Positions 40,561 to 49,954 of a stretch of 50,550 bases of DNA are shown here, piece after piece. Source of the stretch: Actinomadura hibisca NBRC 15177 (GTDB lineage: Bacteria > Actinomycetota > Actinomycetes > Streptosporangiales > Streptosporangiaceae); contig NZ_BCRO01000048.1 in NCBI RefSeq assembly GCF_001552635.1, forward strand, positions 1 to 50,550, in the 5' to 3' direction. A program made the position numbers and the translations under genes. Each line of letters starts with the position of its first letter. Position 1 is the first letter of the stretch. A model generated the notes under the pieces. It made no database searches, was not told the DNA's origin, and saw nothing but the letters and a program-made list of their open reading frames with translations.

Positions 40561-41123
40561 TGAGCCCCACACGTCCGACGAGCGGACAGACGGCCCCGAG
40601 CCCGACCGCGATGCCGCCCAGGCGACCGGTCGGGGAGGAGCGCCCGGACGGTCCGCAGGACACGCGCAAGGACCGGCCCGGGAACACGCCTCGCGACGTG
40701 TCCCAGGGCACGTCCCGGCAAGCGCCCGGAACGTCCAGGGCGACCGGCTCGACCGGTCCGGCCGGAGCGACCAGGGCGGCGGGCGAGCCGACCCGCGCCG
40801 AGGTCGCCGAGCAGATCGCCGCCGCCGTGCGCGGGCTGCCCGACGTCGCGGACCTGAACTCGGGGCCGCTGGGCGGCGTGGTCACCTACCGCGTCGGCGC
40901 GCCCGTCACCGGGGTGGCCGTCCGCGACCGCGAGGTCGAGGTCGGCGTCACCGCCCGGTACGGGAGGCCGCTGCCCGAGGTCGGGGAGGCGGTCCGGGCC
41001 GCGGTGCTGCCGCTGGCCGGGGACCGCCCGGTGAACGTCCAGATCATGGACATCGCCGGCGCGGACGATGGCCAGGACGACGGCCAGGCCGGTACCGGGA
41101 CCACCGCCGAGGGCCATGCCTGA
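40560..41123 (+). CDS. Asp23-like domain protein with long disordered N-terminus
   Basis: A 187-residue protein whose ATG overlaps the preceding stop (TAATG). Residues 1-75 are Pro/Thr/Arg-rich and disordered. From about 78 (TRAEVAEQIAAAVRGLPDVA, 20) to 165 the fold resembles a shortened Asp23 domain (VAVRDREVEVGVTARYGRPL, 20; VNVQIMDIAG). The domain call is moderate, being based on the beta-strand pattern and the locus. It probably interacts with the other Asp23 proteins. Confidence 0.7.
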   Translation: MSPTRPTSGQTAPSPTAMPPRRPVGEERPDGPQDTRKDRPGNTPRDVSQGTSRQAPGTSRATGSTGPAGATRAAGEPTRAEVAEQIAAAVRGLPDVADLNSGPLGGVVTYRVGAPVTGVAVRDREVEVGVTARYGRPLPEVGEAVRAAVLPLAGDRPVNVQIMDIAGADDGQDDGQAGTGTTAEGHA

Positions 41124-41391
41124 GACCGGCCGCCCGGACCGGACCCGGCCCCGCACCGACCGGGAGCGGGCCGAGTTCCGGGCCTGGGTGCGGGAGAACC
41201 ATCCCGACCTCGGGGGCGATCCGGAGGCGTTCGCCGCCGGGTTGCGGCGGCGTCGTGCGGGACGGCCCGCCGGACGCCCGGACCGGCCGGGCCGCCGGGC
41301 GGACGTGCGGATCGTCCGGCGGCGGCGCTGGCCGGTCATGTTGATCAGCCGATGGCGGGAGCGGCGCCTGCGGGCGCGGCACCTGCGTTGA
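41116..41391 (+). CDS. Small basic protein with J-domain-like HPD motif
   Basis: A 91-residue Arg-rich protein. FRAWVRENHPDLGGDPEAFA (20) carries HPD followed by GG, as at the end of helix II to III of J-domains, but the rest of a J-domain is missing. The tail is a poly-Arg stretch with a short hydrophobic patch (WPVMLIS). ATG 41116 overlaps the upstream gene by 8 bp. Perhaps a Hsp70 contact or just a chance motif; the gene itself looks real because both neighbours are tightly packed. Confidence 0.65.
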   Translation: MPETGRPDRTRPRTDRERAEFRAWVRENHPDLGGDPEAFAAGLRRRRAGRPAGRPDRPGRRADVRIVRRRRWPVMLISRWRERRLRARHLR

Positions 41392-41402
41392 GGGGGAAAG
41401 TC

Positions 41403-41615
41403 ATGAACGGTAGAACCTGGCCCGCGCTGGGCCTGGCCTTCGGGACCGCGCTGGGGTTCGCGGGCGCGTTCGGGGGCTTCGGCGCGTTCATCATCGTGCT
41501 GCTGCTGGGCGTCCTGGGCTTCCTGGGCGGCCGCGCGCTGGAGGGCGAGCTCGACCTGAGCGACATGTTCAGCTCGTTCGGCGGCAACGGCGGGCAGAAG
41601 CGGTCCTCGTCATGA
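41403..41615 (+). CDS. Small Gly-rich membrane protein (DUF2273-like)
   Basis: A 70-residue protein with two closely spaced Gly-rich transmembrane helices (LGLAFGTALGFAGAFGG; FIIVLLLGVLGFLGGRAL) and an acidic tail with DLSDMFSSFGG. DUF2273-type small membrane proteins accompany Asp23 genes in many bacteria. ATG 41403 has GGGGGAAA upstream; the stop overlaps the next Asp23 gene by 4 bp. Confidence 0.75.
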   Translation: MNGRTWPALGLAFGTALGFAGAFGGFGAFIIVLLLGVLGFLGGRALEGELDLSDMFSSFGGNGGQKRSSS

Positions 41616-41995
41616 CCGGCGTCGTCGCGGGCCGGGAGCGCGGGGAGACCCGCATCGCCGACCGGGTGGTGGCCGCGATCGCCTCCCGGGCGGCGGAGGA
41701 GAACGCCGACACCCGCGAGGTGGACCGCACCGTGCTGGGCGTGCCGGTCGGCGGGACCCACCCGGCGCGCGTCGACGTGTCGGTGCACGGCGACATCGTC
41801 ACCGCGCGCGTGGAGGTCGCGGTGGCCTACCCGCAGCCGGTCCGCGAGGTCACCCGGCGGGTGCGCGAGCGGGTGCGGGACGAGGTGGAGTCGATGACCG
41901 GCCTCACCGTGCACAACATCGACATCGACGTCGCGGCGCTCGACCGGCCCGTCCCCGAGCAGCGCGCGGAGCACACGCCCGTGGAGGTGCACTGA
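41612..41995 (+). CDS. Asp23/Gls24 family protein
   Basis: A 127-residue single-domain Asp23 protein without long tails: RIADRVVAAIASRAAEE at the N-terminus, the strand pair VDVSVHGDIVTARVEVAVAY (20), and VRDEVESMTGLTVHNIDIDV (20), which closely matches the corresponding segment of the first Asp23 protein. Start overlaps the previous stop (ATGA); stop overlaps the next start (TGATG). Confidence 0.9.
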   Translation: MTGVVAGRERGETRIADRVVAAIASRAAEENADTREVDRTVLGVPVGGTHPARVDVSVHGDIVTARVEVAVAYPQPVREVTRRVRERVRDEVESMTGLTVHNIDIDVAALDRPVPEQRAEHTPVEVH

Positions 41996-42624
41996 TGACG
42001 ACCCACGCCGGACGCCTGCCCCAGGCGCCCGCGGCCAAGGCCGCCCCCGCCCGGGGGAGCCGCTCGGCCACCCGCAAGGCGGTGCGCGCGTTCCGGCCCC
42101 GCCGGACGGTGCCCGCGTTCCTGGCGGCGCTGCTGCTCACCGCGGGCGGCGTGCTCGCCGCCATCGAGATCATCTCGAGCCTGGTGGACCGGCCCGCCCG
42201 GATCGTGCCCTACGACCGGGTCACGGACTGGGGGATCACCACCGCGTGGAACGACTGGCCCGCGCTGGCGGTCTCCGGCGGGCTCGCGCTCGTCGGCCTG
42301 CTGTTCCTGCTGGCCGGGCTGCTGCCGGGCAAGCCGCGCCTGGTGCCGCTGCGCAGCGACGACCCGAACCTCGTCATGGGCGTGACCAAGCACGGCCTGA
42401 AGGGCGCGGTCACCGACGCCGCCGAGGCGGTGGACGGGGTCTCGCACGTGGGGCGCGTCAAGATCGAGCAGCGCAAGGTGCGCCTCACGGTGCACAGCGA
42501 CCTGCGCACCGGCGGCGACGACCTGCGGCGGCGGGCGGCCGAGGCGGTGCAGCAGCGGCTGGACGCGTTGGCCCCGGCGCCCCGGCGCACCGCCGTCGTG
42601 CACGTCGACCTCCGGAAGGACTGA
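41995..42624 (+). CDS. DUF6286 membrane protein
   Basis: A 209-residue protein with a basic N-terminal tail, two transmembrane helices (FLAALLLTAGGVLAAIEII, about 40-58; LAVSGGLALVGLLFLLAGLL, about 92-111; 19-20 shown), and a C-terminal cytoplasmic domain with GVTKHGLKGAVTDAAEAVDG (20) and VRLTVHSDLRTGGDDLRRRA (20). This matches the DUF6286 arrangement found beside actinobacterial Asp23/AmaP genes. Role unknown; topologically it is a sister of AmaP. Confidence 0.85.
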   Translation: MTTHAGRLPQAPAAKAAPARGSRSATRKAVRAFRPRRTVPAFLAALLLTAGGVLAAIEIISSLVDRPARIVPYDRVTDWGITTAWNDWPALAVSGGLALVGLLFLLAGLLPGKPRLVPLRSDDPNLVMGVTKHGLKGAVTDAAEAVDGVSHVGRVKIEQRKVRLTVHSDLRTGGDDLRRRAAEAVQQRLDALAPAPRRTAVVHVDLRKD

Positions 42625-42627
42625 CCC

Positions 42628-43209
42628 ATGGACCGCCGCGCCACCAAGATCAACCACACCGGCCTGCTGCTGTTCGGGCTCGCCCTGCTGGCGGCCGGCG
42701 CGTTCGGGCTCGCCCGCGGGCTGAACGCCTGGGGCCAGGCCCGCGCGGGCGAGCCGCTGCTGGCCGCCGAGACGCGCCGCTTCGCCGCCGAGCAGTCCTG
42801 GTTCTGGCCCGCGCTGGCGGCGGCCGCGATCGTGCTGGCGCTGCTGGGGGTGGCCTGGCTGCTGGCGCAGGGCCGCTCGGACAAGCTGCCCGGCATCTTC
42901 CTGGACGGCAACGACACCGAGGGCCACACCCGCGTGCAGGGCAAGGCCGTCACCGACGCCCTGGAAGCCGAGATCGAGGACTACCCGGGCGTCAAGAGCG
43001 CCAAGGCGCGCCTGTCGGGCAAGACCGACCAGCCCAAGCTGCGGCTGAACGTCGCCTACGACCACCGCGCCGACCTGGACTCGTTGCGCCGCAACATCTC
43101 CGGCCAGGCCGTCGCCCGGCTGAGCACGGCGCTGGGCCAGGAGACCCTGCCCGCCGTCGTCCGGCTGCGCCTGGTCCCGGGCCCCAAGCAGGAGCGCACG
43201 GTCGCCTGA
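42628..43209 (+). CDS. amaP: Alkaline shock response membrane anchor protein AmaP
   Basis: A 193-residue protein with two membrane helices near 12-32 and 62-84 (GLLLFGLALLAAGAFGLARG, 20; ALAAAAIVLALLGVAWLL) and a C-terminal cytoplasmic domain (YPGVKSAKARLSGKTDQPKL, 20; LSTALGQETLPAVVRLRLV). AmaP anchors Asp23 to the membrane in firmicutes, and this gene closes the operon containing three Asp23-like genes. It lies 3 bp after the DUF6286 gene, and the two proteins look related in layout. Confidence 0.85.
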   Translation: MDRRATKINHTGLLLFGLALLAAGAFGLARGLNAWGQARAGEPLLAAETRRFAAEQSWFWPALAAAAIVLALLGVAWLLAQGRSDKLPGIFLDGNDTEGHTRVQGKAVTDALEAEIEDYPGVKSAKARLSGKTDQPKLRLNVAYDHRADLDSLRRNISGQAVARLSTALGQETLPAVVRLRLVPGPKQERTVA

Positions 43210-43261
43210 CCGGCGCGCGGGCCTTGCGCGGCGAACCGGACACATGCCACTTTTGGCGGCC

Positions 43262-44074
43262 ATGACCTCTCTCATGGCCGCCAACGCGGCGGCGTTCGAG
43301 CAGACCGTGCGCTCCACGATCGTGCTGGCGGGGACGTTCGATCCGCAGGACTGGAAACGGCCGACCGACTGTCCGGGCTGGACCGTGCAGGACGTCCTCT
43401 CGCACATCATCGGCATCGAGCTGATGCTGCTCGGCGAGGACCCCGCCCCCGGCCACACCCTCGCCGACGACGGCTTCCCGCACGTGCGCAACGAGATGGG
43501 CCGCATGATGGAAGCCGCCGTGGACGCGCGCCGCTCCCACTCGGGCGACCAGGTGCTGGCCGAGCTGCGCGAGGTGCTGGACCGGCGGCTGGCCATGCTG
43601 CCCACCGTCGATCCCGACGAGCAGACGATCGCGCCCAACGGGCGGCCGACCACCCAGGCGGGCTTCCTGGGGTTCCGGGCGTTCGACGCCTGGATCCACG
43701 AGCAGGACGTGCGCCGCGCCGTGGGCCGTCCCGGCAACCTGGACGCGCCCGCGACCGTGTGCACGCGGCGCATCATGACGCCGGGCCTGCCGATCGTCGT
43801 CGCCAAGCGCGCGGGGGCCGCGCCGGGGCGGTCGGTGGTGTTCGAGGTGACCGGGCCGGTGGAGTTCACCGAACGGGTCCTGGTCGGCGGCGACGGCCGC
43901 GCCGCGCTGACCGACGACCTCGACGCCGAGCCGGACGTGCGGCTGCGCATGGACTGGGAGACCTTCGTCCGGCTGGTGGCGGGCCGCTGCGCGTCCACGG
44001 ACGTCACCGTGAAGGCCGCCGGTGACGCTGAGCTGGCGGAACGGGTGCTGGCGAACATGGCCCTCACGCCCTGA
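43262..44074 (+). CDS. Maleylpyruvate isomerase family protein (MDMPI/DinB-like)
   Basis: A 270-residue protein of the mycothiol-dependent maleylpyruvate isomerase family. The N-terminal DinB-like helical bundle has DWKRPTDCPGWTVQDVLSHI (20) and a second His in the AWIHEQDVRRA segment, the usual metal ligands; an SCP2-like C-terminal domain follows from about 170 (VVFEVTGPVEFTERVLVGG). ATG 43262 is chosen; ATG 43244 six codons upstream is equally possible because neither has a good ribosome site. Family members transfer or use mycothiol; the substrate here is unknown. Confidence 0.87.
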   Translation: MTSLMAANAAAFEQTVRSTIVLAGTFDPQDWKRPTDCPGWTVQDVLSHIIGIELMLLGEDPAPGHTLADDGFPHVRNEMGRMMEAAVDARRSHSGDQVLAELREVLDRRLAMLPTVDPDEQTIAPNGRPTTQAGFLGFRAFDAWIHEQDVRRAVGRPGNLDAPATVCTRRIMTPGLPIVVAKRAGAAPGRSVVFEVTGPVEFTERVLVGGDGRAALTDDLDAEPDVRLRMDWETFVRLVAGRCASTDVTVKAAGDAELAERVLANMALTP

Positions 44075-44200
44075 TCCGAGCCTGACCCGCATGACCGCAC
44101 CTTGGGCGGATGTTGGCGCTTCCCATCCCCACAACCGCTGGTAGGGCGGCTAATGTCCGAAGTGACCGCTCTGACGTCGAAGGAACAAGGAGGAACTCGC

Positions 44201-44296
44201 TTGCTCGACCACCACGACATGGGCGGCTCCCCACGGGAGCCCTTCGACGCACCAGGGGGAACACAGGACAACACCGGAACGGGCCCCTTCCACTGA
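44201..44296 (+). CDS. Candidate 31-residue peptide
   Basis: A TTG start preceded by an unusually strong ribosome site, AAGGAGGAA at 44187-44195, 5 nt away. The predicted peptide begins MLDHHDMGGSPREPF and ends GTQDNTGTGPFH: acidic, Gly/Pro-rich, no Cys and no membrane segment. An in-frame ATG at 44153 would extend it to 47 residues. A 16-bp perfect hairpin follows 11 nt after the stop, so the ORF has a complete gene-like frame. I recognise no family; a small regulatory or secreted peptide is possible. Confidence 0.45.
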   Translation: MLDHHDMGGSPREPFDAPGGTQDNTGTGPFH

Positions 44297-44306
44297 GTGG
44301 CCCGAC

Positions 44307-44343
44307 CTCAAGGGCCGTGGCGCGCACCGCCACGGCCCTTGAG
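44307..44343 (+). terminator. Long perfect hairpin after the small ORF
   Basis: CTCAAGGGCCGTGGCG (44307-44322) pairs over all 16 bases with 44328-44343 around a CGCAC loop. It has no T-run but is stable enough for termination in a high-GC actinomycete, where such hairpins are common. Confidence 0.7.
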
Positions 44344-44437
44344 CGCTGTATGGCCCGCTTCACATCTCCACTGGGTTGTGTTTTCCAACCGAAGGGCGCA
44401 GACTCCGAGTCAGTTGGATAAAGCAACGGAGGTGGCC

Positions 44438-45601
44438 ATGCGTGACGCGGTGATCGTGGAAGCGGTCCGGACGCCGGTGGGCAAGGGCAAGCCGAACGGC
44501 GCCCTGCACGGCGAGCACCCGGCCGACCTGCTGGCGCGCACCCTGCGCACGCTGGTCGAGCGGGCCGGGCTGGACCCCGCGCTGATCGACGACGTGATCG
44601 GCGGCGTCGTCACCCAGGCCGGGGAGCAGGCCCTGAACCTCACCCGTTCGGCGGTGCTGGCGGCCGGGTTCCCCGAGAGCGTCCCGGCCATGACGGTGGA
44701 CCGGCAGTGCGGCTCGTCGCAGCAGGCCCTGCACATCGCGGCGCAGGGCGTGCGGAGCGGGGCCTACGACATCGCGGTGGCCTGCGGCGTCGAGTCGATG
44801 TCGCGGGTGCCGATGGGGTCGGCGGTCCTGCCGGGCAGCGACCCGTTCGGTCCCGGCCTCGCCGCCCGCTACCCCGAAGGGCTGGTCGGGCAGGGCATCA
44901 GCGCCGAGCTGATCGCCGCCCGCTGGAACCTGTCGCGCGGGGAGCTGGACGCCTACGCCTACGAGTCGCACCGGCGCGCCGCCGAGGCGTGGAAGAACGG
45001 CGAGTTCGACCGGGAGGTGGCCTGGACGGGCCAGCCCGACGAGACCGTGCGTCCCGGCACGTCCCCCGAGGTCCTGGCCGGTCTCAGGCCCGCCTACTAC
45101 GACGCCGCGACCGCCGAGCGCTTCCCCGAGATCGACTGGCGCGTCACCGCCGGGAACGCCTCGCCGATCAACGACGGCGCGGCGGCGGTGCTGGTCATGG
45201 CCGCCGAGACGGCCGAGCGCCTGGGCCTGCGCCCGCGCGCCCGGTTCCACTCGTTCGCCGTGGTGGGCGACGACCCGCTGCTCATGCTGACCGCGATCGT
45301 CCCGGCCACCGCGAAGGTGCTGGACCGAGCGGGCCTCGCGCTCGGCGACATCGACCTGTTCGAGGTGAACGAGGCGTTCGCGTCAGTCGTGCTGGCCTGG
45401 CGGCGCGAGACCGGGGCAGACCCGGCGCGCGTCAACGTGCGCGGCGGCGCGATCGCGATCGGCCACCCGCTGGGGGCCAGCGGGGCCCGCCTGATGACGA
45501 CCCTGCTGCACAACCTGGAGGACCGCGGGGCCCGCTACGGCCTCCAGACCATGTGCGAGGCGGGCGGCCTCGCGAACGCCACCGTCATCGAACGCCTCTA
45601 A
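44438..45601 (+). CDS. Acetyl-CoA acyltransferase (thiolase)
   Basis: A 387-residue degradative-type thiolase that cleaves 3-oxoacyl-CoA with CoA. The active residues are C91 (VDRQCGSSQQA), H343 (GHPLGASG) and C373 (MCEAGGLANA). ATG 44438 has GGAGGTG 6 nt upstream; frames from 44297 are spurious. It stands alone with an HxlR regulator 9 bp downstream, and no hydratase or dehydrogenase gene adjoins, so its partner enzymes are elsewhere. The 94-bp leader contains GACT-CCG-AGTC at 44401-44411, a small palindrome. Confidence 0.94.
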   Translation: MRDAVIVEAVRTPVGKGKPNGALHGEHPADLLARTLRTLVERAGLDPALIDDVIGGVVTQAGEQALNLTRSAVLAAGFPESVPAMTVDRQCGSSQQALHIAAQGVRSGAYDIAVACGVESMSRVPMGSAVLPGSDPFGPGLAARYPEGLVGQGISAELIAARWNLSRGELDAYAYESHRRAAEAWKNGEFDREVAWTGQPDETVRPGTSPEVLAGLRPAYYDAATAERFPEIDWRVTAGNASPINDGAAAVLVMAAETAERLGLRPRARFHSFAVVGDDPLLMLTAIVPATAKVLDRAGLALGDIDLFEVNEAFASVVLAWRRETGADPARVNVRGGAIAIGHPLGASGARLMTTLLHNLEDRGARYGLQTMCEAGGLANATVIERL

Positions 45602-45610
45602 GCTGCGGAC

Positions 45611-46051
45611 ATGCCCAAGGACGCCGAACCCCGCGCCTGCTCGATCGCCGACACCCTCGACATCGTCGGCGAGCGGTGGACCCTGCTGGCCGTCCGCGAG
45701 ATCTTCCACGGGGTGCGGCGCTTCGACGGCATCGCCCGCAACACCGGGGCCTCCCGCGACATCCTCACCACCCGGCTGCGCAAGCTGGAGGAGGCCGGGA
45801 TCGTCCGGCGCGAGCGCTACCAGGACCGCCCGGTCCGCCACGAGTACCACCTGACCCCGGCGGGCCGGGAGCTGGGCGACGTGCTGCTCACGCTGATGGC
45901 ATGGGGCGACCGGCACCTGAACGCCGGCGACCCGCCGGTCCGGTGGCGGCACTCGTGCGGCGAGGTCCTGGAACCGGCGGTGGTGTGCGCGCACTGCGGC
46001 GGCCCGGCCCAGGAGGTGGCGGGCGAGCCCACCGGCCGCGGTGTGATCTGA
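45611..46051 (+). CDS. HxlR family winged-helix regulator with C-terminal zinc-ribbon-like motif
   Basis: A 146-residue HxlR-type regulator: CSIADTLDIVGERWTLLAVR (20) begins the domain with the redox-prone Cys (C10), and the recognition helix is ASRDILTTRLRKLEEAGIV. After residue 108 a short extension has HSCGE and CAHCGG, a possible zinc ribbon not found in the shortest family members. It starts 9 bp after the thiolase stop and is probably cotranscribed with it. Ligand or redox sensing is typical of the family. Confidence 0.9.
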   Translation: MPKDAEPRACSIADTLDIVGERWTLLAVREIFHGVRRFDGIARNTGASRDILTTRLRKLEEAGIVRRERYQDRPVRHEYHLTPAGRELGDVLLTLMAWGDRHLNAGDPPVRWRHSCGEVLEPAVVCAHCGGPAQEVAGEPTGRGVI

Positions 46052-46127
46052 CCCGGCGCGCCGCCGGGTGATTCCGCGCTCCGAGGGGGAACGATCTCAG
46101 GTACCCAGTGAGCGAGGAGTTCTTCCC

Positions 46128-47749
<1,622 letters not shown>

Positions 47750-47762
<13 letters not shown>

Positions 47763-47887
47763 TCCTTCGGCAGCCTGATGGAGGGCCCGGGGCCGTTGAC
47801 GAAGAAGGCGCCGGGCACGCCCGCCTGGAGCCCGTACCACTGGTCGACGACCACGCAGGCGTCGCCCCAGGTGGACCGGTCGGCCAT
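47750..47887 (-). pseudogene. C-terminal fragment of a lost gene
   Basis: The minus strand encodes TWGDACVVVDQWYGLQAGVP (20) and ends GPGPSIRLPKDYLG, which reads like a genuine protein C-terminus. Upstream of ATG 47887 the frame becomes junk and there is no ribosome site, so the remaining 5' part of the gene has been lost. It overlaps the last codons of pgm by 13 bp. No family recognised. Confidence 0.45.
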
Positions 47888-47962
47888 CTGTGCGAGGTCA
47901 GGGCGGCGCGGGGCAGCCGGGGGCGGCCGATGGCGGCCGGAAAAGAAGATCACGAACAAGTG

Positions 47963-47992
47963 TTGATCATTAAGCGCTTGCTGACGTACCGT
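47963..47992 (+). promoter_or_regulatory. Possible promoter of the HAF-repeat gene
   Basis: TTGATC (47963-47968), 18-bp spacer, TACCGT (47987-47992), in the 236-bp gap 47888-48123. The surrounding stretch is AT-richer than its flanks, but no operator-like repeat is clear. Confidence 0.35.
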
Positions 47993-48123
47993 CCAGGAAG
48001 CGCCGGCCGTCGCTCCCCTCCCCGCAGCAGCGCGGGAGGCCGTATCGATCCCGCTTCCTCGGTACCCCCTTTTCAGCTCGACGGGCATCGCCATGCCCGC
48101 TCGCAGGACACGGAAGAGATCAC

Positions 48124-49221
48124 GTGAAGAAGACCCTGGTACTCGTGGCCGCTCTCGCCACCGGCGCGACCGTCCTCACCCCCGGCACCGCCTCGGCCGC
48201 CACCGTCACCGCGCTCGCCTTCCCCTCGGGTGCGACGAAGGGCGCCGCCTGGGCCGTCAACGGCGGCAACGTGGCCGCGGGCTACGTCGGCACCGACACC
48301 GCGTTCTACGCCGTGCGCTGGAACGCGGCGGGGGCGCTGACCAAGCTCGCCGGACCGTCCGGGGCCACCAAGTACAGCGCCCGGGACATCAACAGCGGCG
48401 GCGTGGTCGTCGGCTCCTCGGAACCGTCGGGCGCCGCCCTGCGCTGGAGCGCCACCGGCGCGCTCACCGTCCTGAAGCCCGCAGGCGGGAAGGCGTTCGC
48501 CTGGGCGAGCGGGATCAACGACTCCGGCGTCGCCGTCGGCGCCAGCAACGACGCCAACGGCCAGCTCGCGACGGTCTGGGCGGCCAACGGCACCGCGACC
48601 TCCTTCGGCGAGGGCGCGGGCTACGCGATCAACAAGACCGGCGTGGTCGCGGGCGGTTCCGCCGTCGCCGGAATCGGCAGCCGGCCCACGCGGTGGTCGG
48701 CCACCGGGGCCAAGACGGTGCTGCCCGTGGCGGCCGGGCAGACCATCGGCAGCGCCGCCGGGATCAACGACTCCGGCGTGGTGGCGGGCACGACGCTCCC
48801 CTACACCAACGGGATTCCGGGAGTGACCCGGGCCCAGGCGTGGAACGCCGACGGCACGCTGCGCAACCTGCCCTGCCTGCCCGGGAGCACCGGGGGGACG
48901 GTCAAGGCCGCCGACCTGGCGCGGATCGCGCCCCCGTCGGTCAAGGACCTGCTGGCCCGGACCGTCAAGGACTCCGGCACGACCTTCCGCCTGGCCGCCG
49001 GCCAGTGCGCCTCGATCGCCTACGCGGTGCGGAACGACGGCGCGATCGTCGGCGGGATCAACGACGGCACGACCAGCAGGGCCGTGCGCTGGAACCCCGA
49101 CGGCACCGTGACCAGCCTCGGGTTCCTGTCGGGCACCACGACGAGCCTGGCCCTGGGGACCAACGAGACCGGCACGACCGTGGGGACCAGCGGCACCAAG
49201 CCGGTCCGCTGGAACGGCTGA
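48124..49221 (+). CDS. Secreted HAF-repeat (beta-propeller-like) protein
   Basis: A 365-residue exported protein. A Sec signal covers residues 1-26 (MKKTLVLVAALATGATVL, cleavage after ASA). The mature protein is a run of about six degenerate repeats of the type INDSGVAVG / AVRWNADGTLTxL (for example ARDINSGGVVVG, ASGINDSGVAVG, AAGINDSGVVAG), the pattern of HAF-type extracellular repeats, probably folding as a propeller. Two Cys in the last third (LPCLPG, GQCASI) could form a disulfide. GTG start with GGAAGAGA upstream; a strong hairpin follows. Part of its 3' end is duplicated in decayed form at 49955-50310. Ligand unknown. Confidence 0.85.
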   Translation: MKKTLVLVAALATGATVLTPGTASAATVTALAFPSGATKGAAWAVNGGNVAAGYVGTDTAFYAVRWNAAGALTKLAGPSGATKYSARDINSGGVVVGSSEPSGAALRWSATGALTVLKPAGGKAFAWASGINDSGVAVGASNDANGQLATVWAANGTATSFGEGAGYAINKTGVVAGGSAVAGIGSRPTRWSATGAKTVLPVAAGQTIGSAAGINDSGVVAGTTLPYTNGIPGVTRAQAWNADGTLRNLPCLPGSTGGTVKAADLARIAPPSVKDLLARTVKDSGTTFRLAAGQCASIAYAVRNDGAIVGGINDGTTSRAVRWNPDGTVTSLGFLSGTTTSLALGTNETGTTVGTSGTKPVRWNG

Positions 49222-49226
49222 CCTGA

Positions 49227-49253
49227 GGGGGCCGGAGCGCCGCTCCGGCCCCC
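49227..49253 (+). terminator. Terminator hairpin after the HAF-repeat gene
   Basis: GGGGGCCGGAGC (49227-49238) pairs with GCTCCGGCCCCC (49242-49253) around a 3-nt loop, starting 5 nt after the stop. No T-run follows. A partial copy of this hairpin recurs at about 50300-50324 next to the duplicated gene fragment. Confidence 0.7.
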
Positions 49254-49326
49254 ACCGGCCGTCTCATCTGTGCCCCCACGGCCGGTGTCGCGCATCGCCT
49301 CGCCGGCGGGGACGTCGGCGTTCCGG

Positions 49327-49701
49327 CTATCGGATGACGATGCGCAGTGACTCGGCGATGTCTTTGACCTCGATCTCCGAGCATGTCGTCGCAATTCGGA
49401 TCACCAGGCTGAACGCCTCGTCATCGCTGAGACTTGACCAGTGGCCGTTCGCGATGAGCATGATCTCCATCGCGGCCCAGGCCGTCCGCTTGTTTCCGTC
49501 GACGAACGGATGGTTGCAGATGAGCGAGTGGAGGAAGGCCGCCGCTTTGTCCTCCAGTGTTGTATACGCCTCTACGCCGAACGCGATCGTCTGCGGGCGT
49601 GCCACGGCGCTCTGCACCAGCCCGACATCACGCACCGCCGCCTGACCGCCGAGGTGTTCGGCGTTGAATCCGATGACCTGCTCGACGGTCGGATAAATCA
49701 C
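49327..49701 (-). CDS. doc: Doc-family (Fic-fold) toxin of a toxin-antitoxin pair
   Basis: A 124-residue Doc toxin. The catalytic motif HPFVDGNKR (H64 to R72) fits the Doc variant of HxFx(D/E)GN, in which the enzyme phosphorylates EF-Tu and halts translation. N-terminal PTVEQVIGFNAEHLGG is also typical. GTG 49701 overlaps the stop of the ribbon-helix-helix antitoxin gene (GTGA). The pair lies between an intact secreted-repeat gene and its broken copy. Confidence 0.9.
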   Translation of the reverse strand: MIYPTVEQVIGFNAEHLGGQAAVRDVGLVQSAVARPQTIAFGVEAYTTLEDKAAAFLHSLICNHPFVDGNKRTAWAAMEIMLIANGHWSSLSDDEAFSLVIRIATTCSEIEVKDIAESLRIVIR

Positions 49702-49907
49702 GTTTCAGCCAAGCGTTCGAACAGCTTGGCACGTCGCGTGAAAACTTCGTCGGCGGCACTGGCGATCGCTGCTTCCTGCCGGTGACGCGTGATCATTTCT
49801 TGTGCGGCCCGCACGAGAAGGGAGTTCACCGACGAGTGCTCAGCCTCGGCGAGGGCGACCAACTCTGCGTCGATCTCCTCTGGGATGCGTACGCTCCGGG
49901 TGTTCAT
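49698..49907 (-). CDS. Ribbon-helix-helix antitoxin
   Basis: A 69-residue protein with an N-terminal RHH strand (TRSVRIPEEIDAELVALAEA, 20) and the SSVNSLLVRAAQEMI helix, followed by a helical tail that would fold onto Doc. It replaces the Phd-type antitoxin usual with Doc. The ATG at 49907 lies 6 nt after TACCAT, so the message is probably leaderless, and an inverted repeat covers the -10 box and start codon, fitting autoregulation. Confidence 0.85.
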   Translation of the reverse strand: MNTRSVRIPEEIDAELVALAEAEHSSVNSLLVRAAQEMITRHRQEAAIASAADEVFTRRAKLFERLAET

Positions 49908-49920
49908 ACCAAAATGGTAT
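49906..49920. promoter_or_regulatory. Autoregulatory operator of the toxin-antitoxin pair
   Basis: ATACCA-N3-TGGTAT is a perfect inverted repeat of 6-base arms (49906-49911, 49915-49920). It overlaps both the start codon of the antitoxin gene (49905-49907) and its -10 box TACCAT (49914-49919, reverse strand), an ideal place for repression by the ribbon-helix-helix protein. Confidence 0.7.
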
Positions 49921-49954
49921 CACTGGCCGGTGCGTCGATGACGTTGACGGCGAG

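Noticed and set aside
44297..44437. Extension of the thiolase through the hairpin region
   Set aside because: The thiolase fold begins at MRDAVIVEAVRTP, with GGAGGTG directly before ATG 44438.
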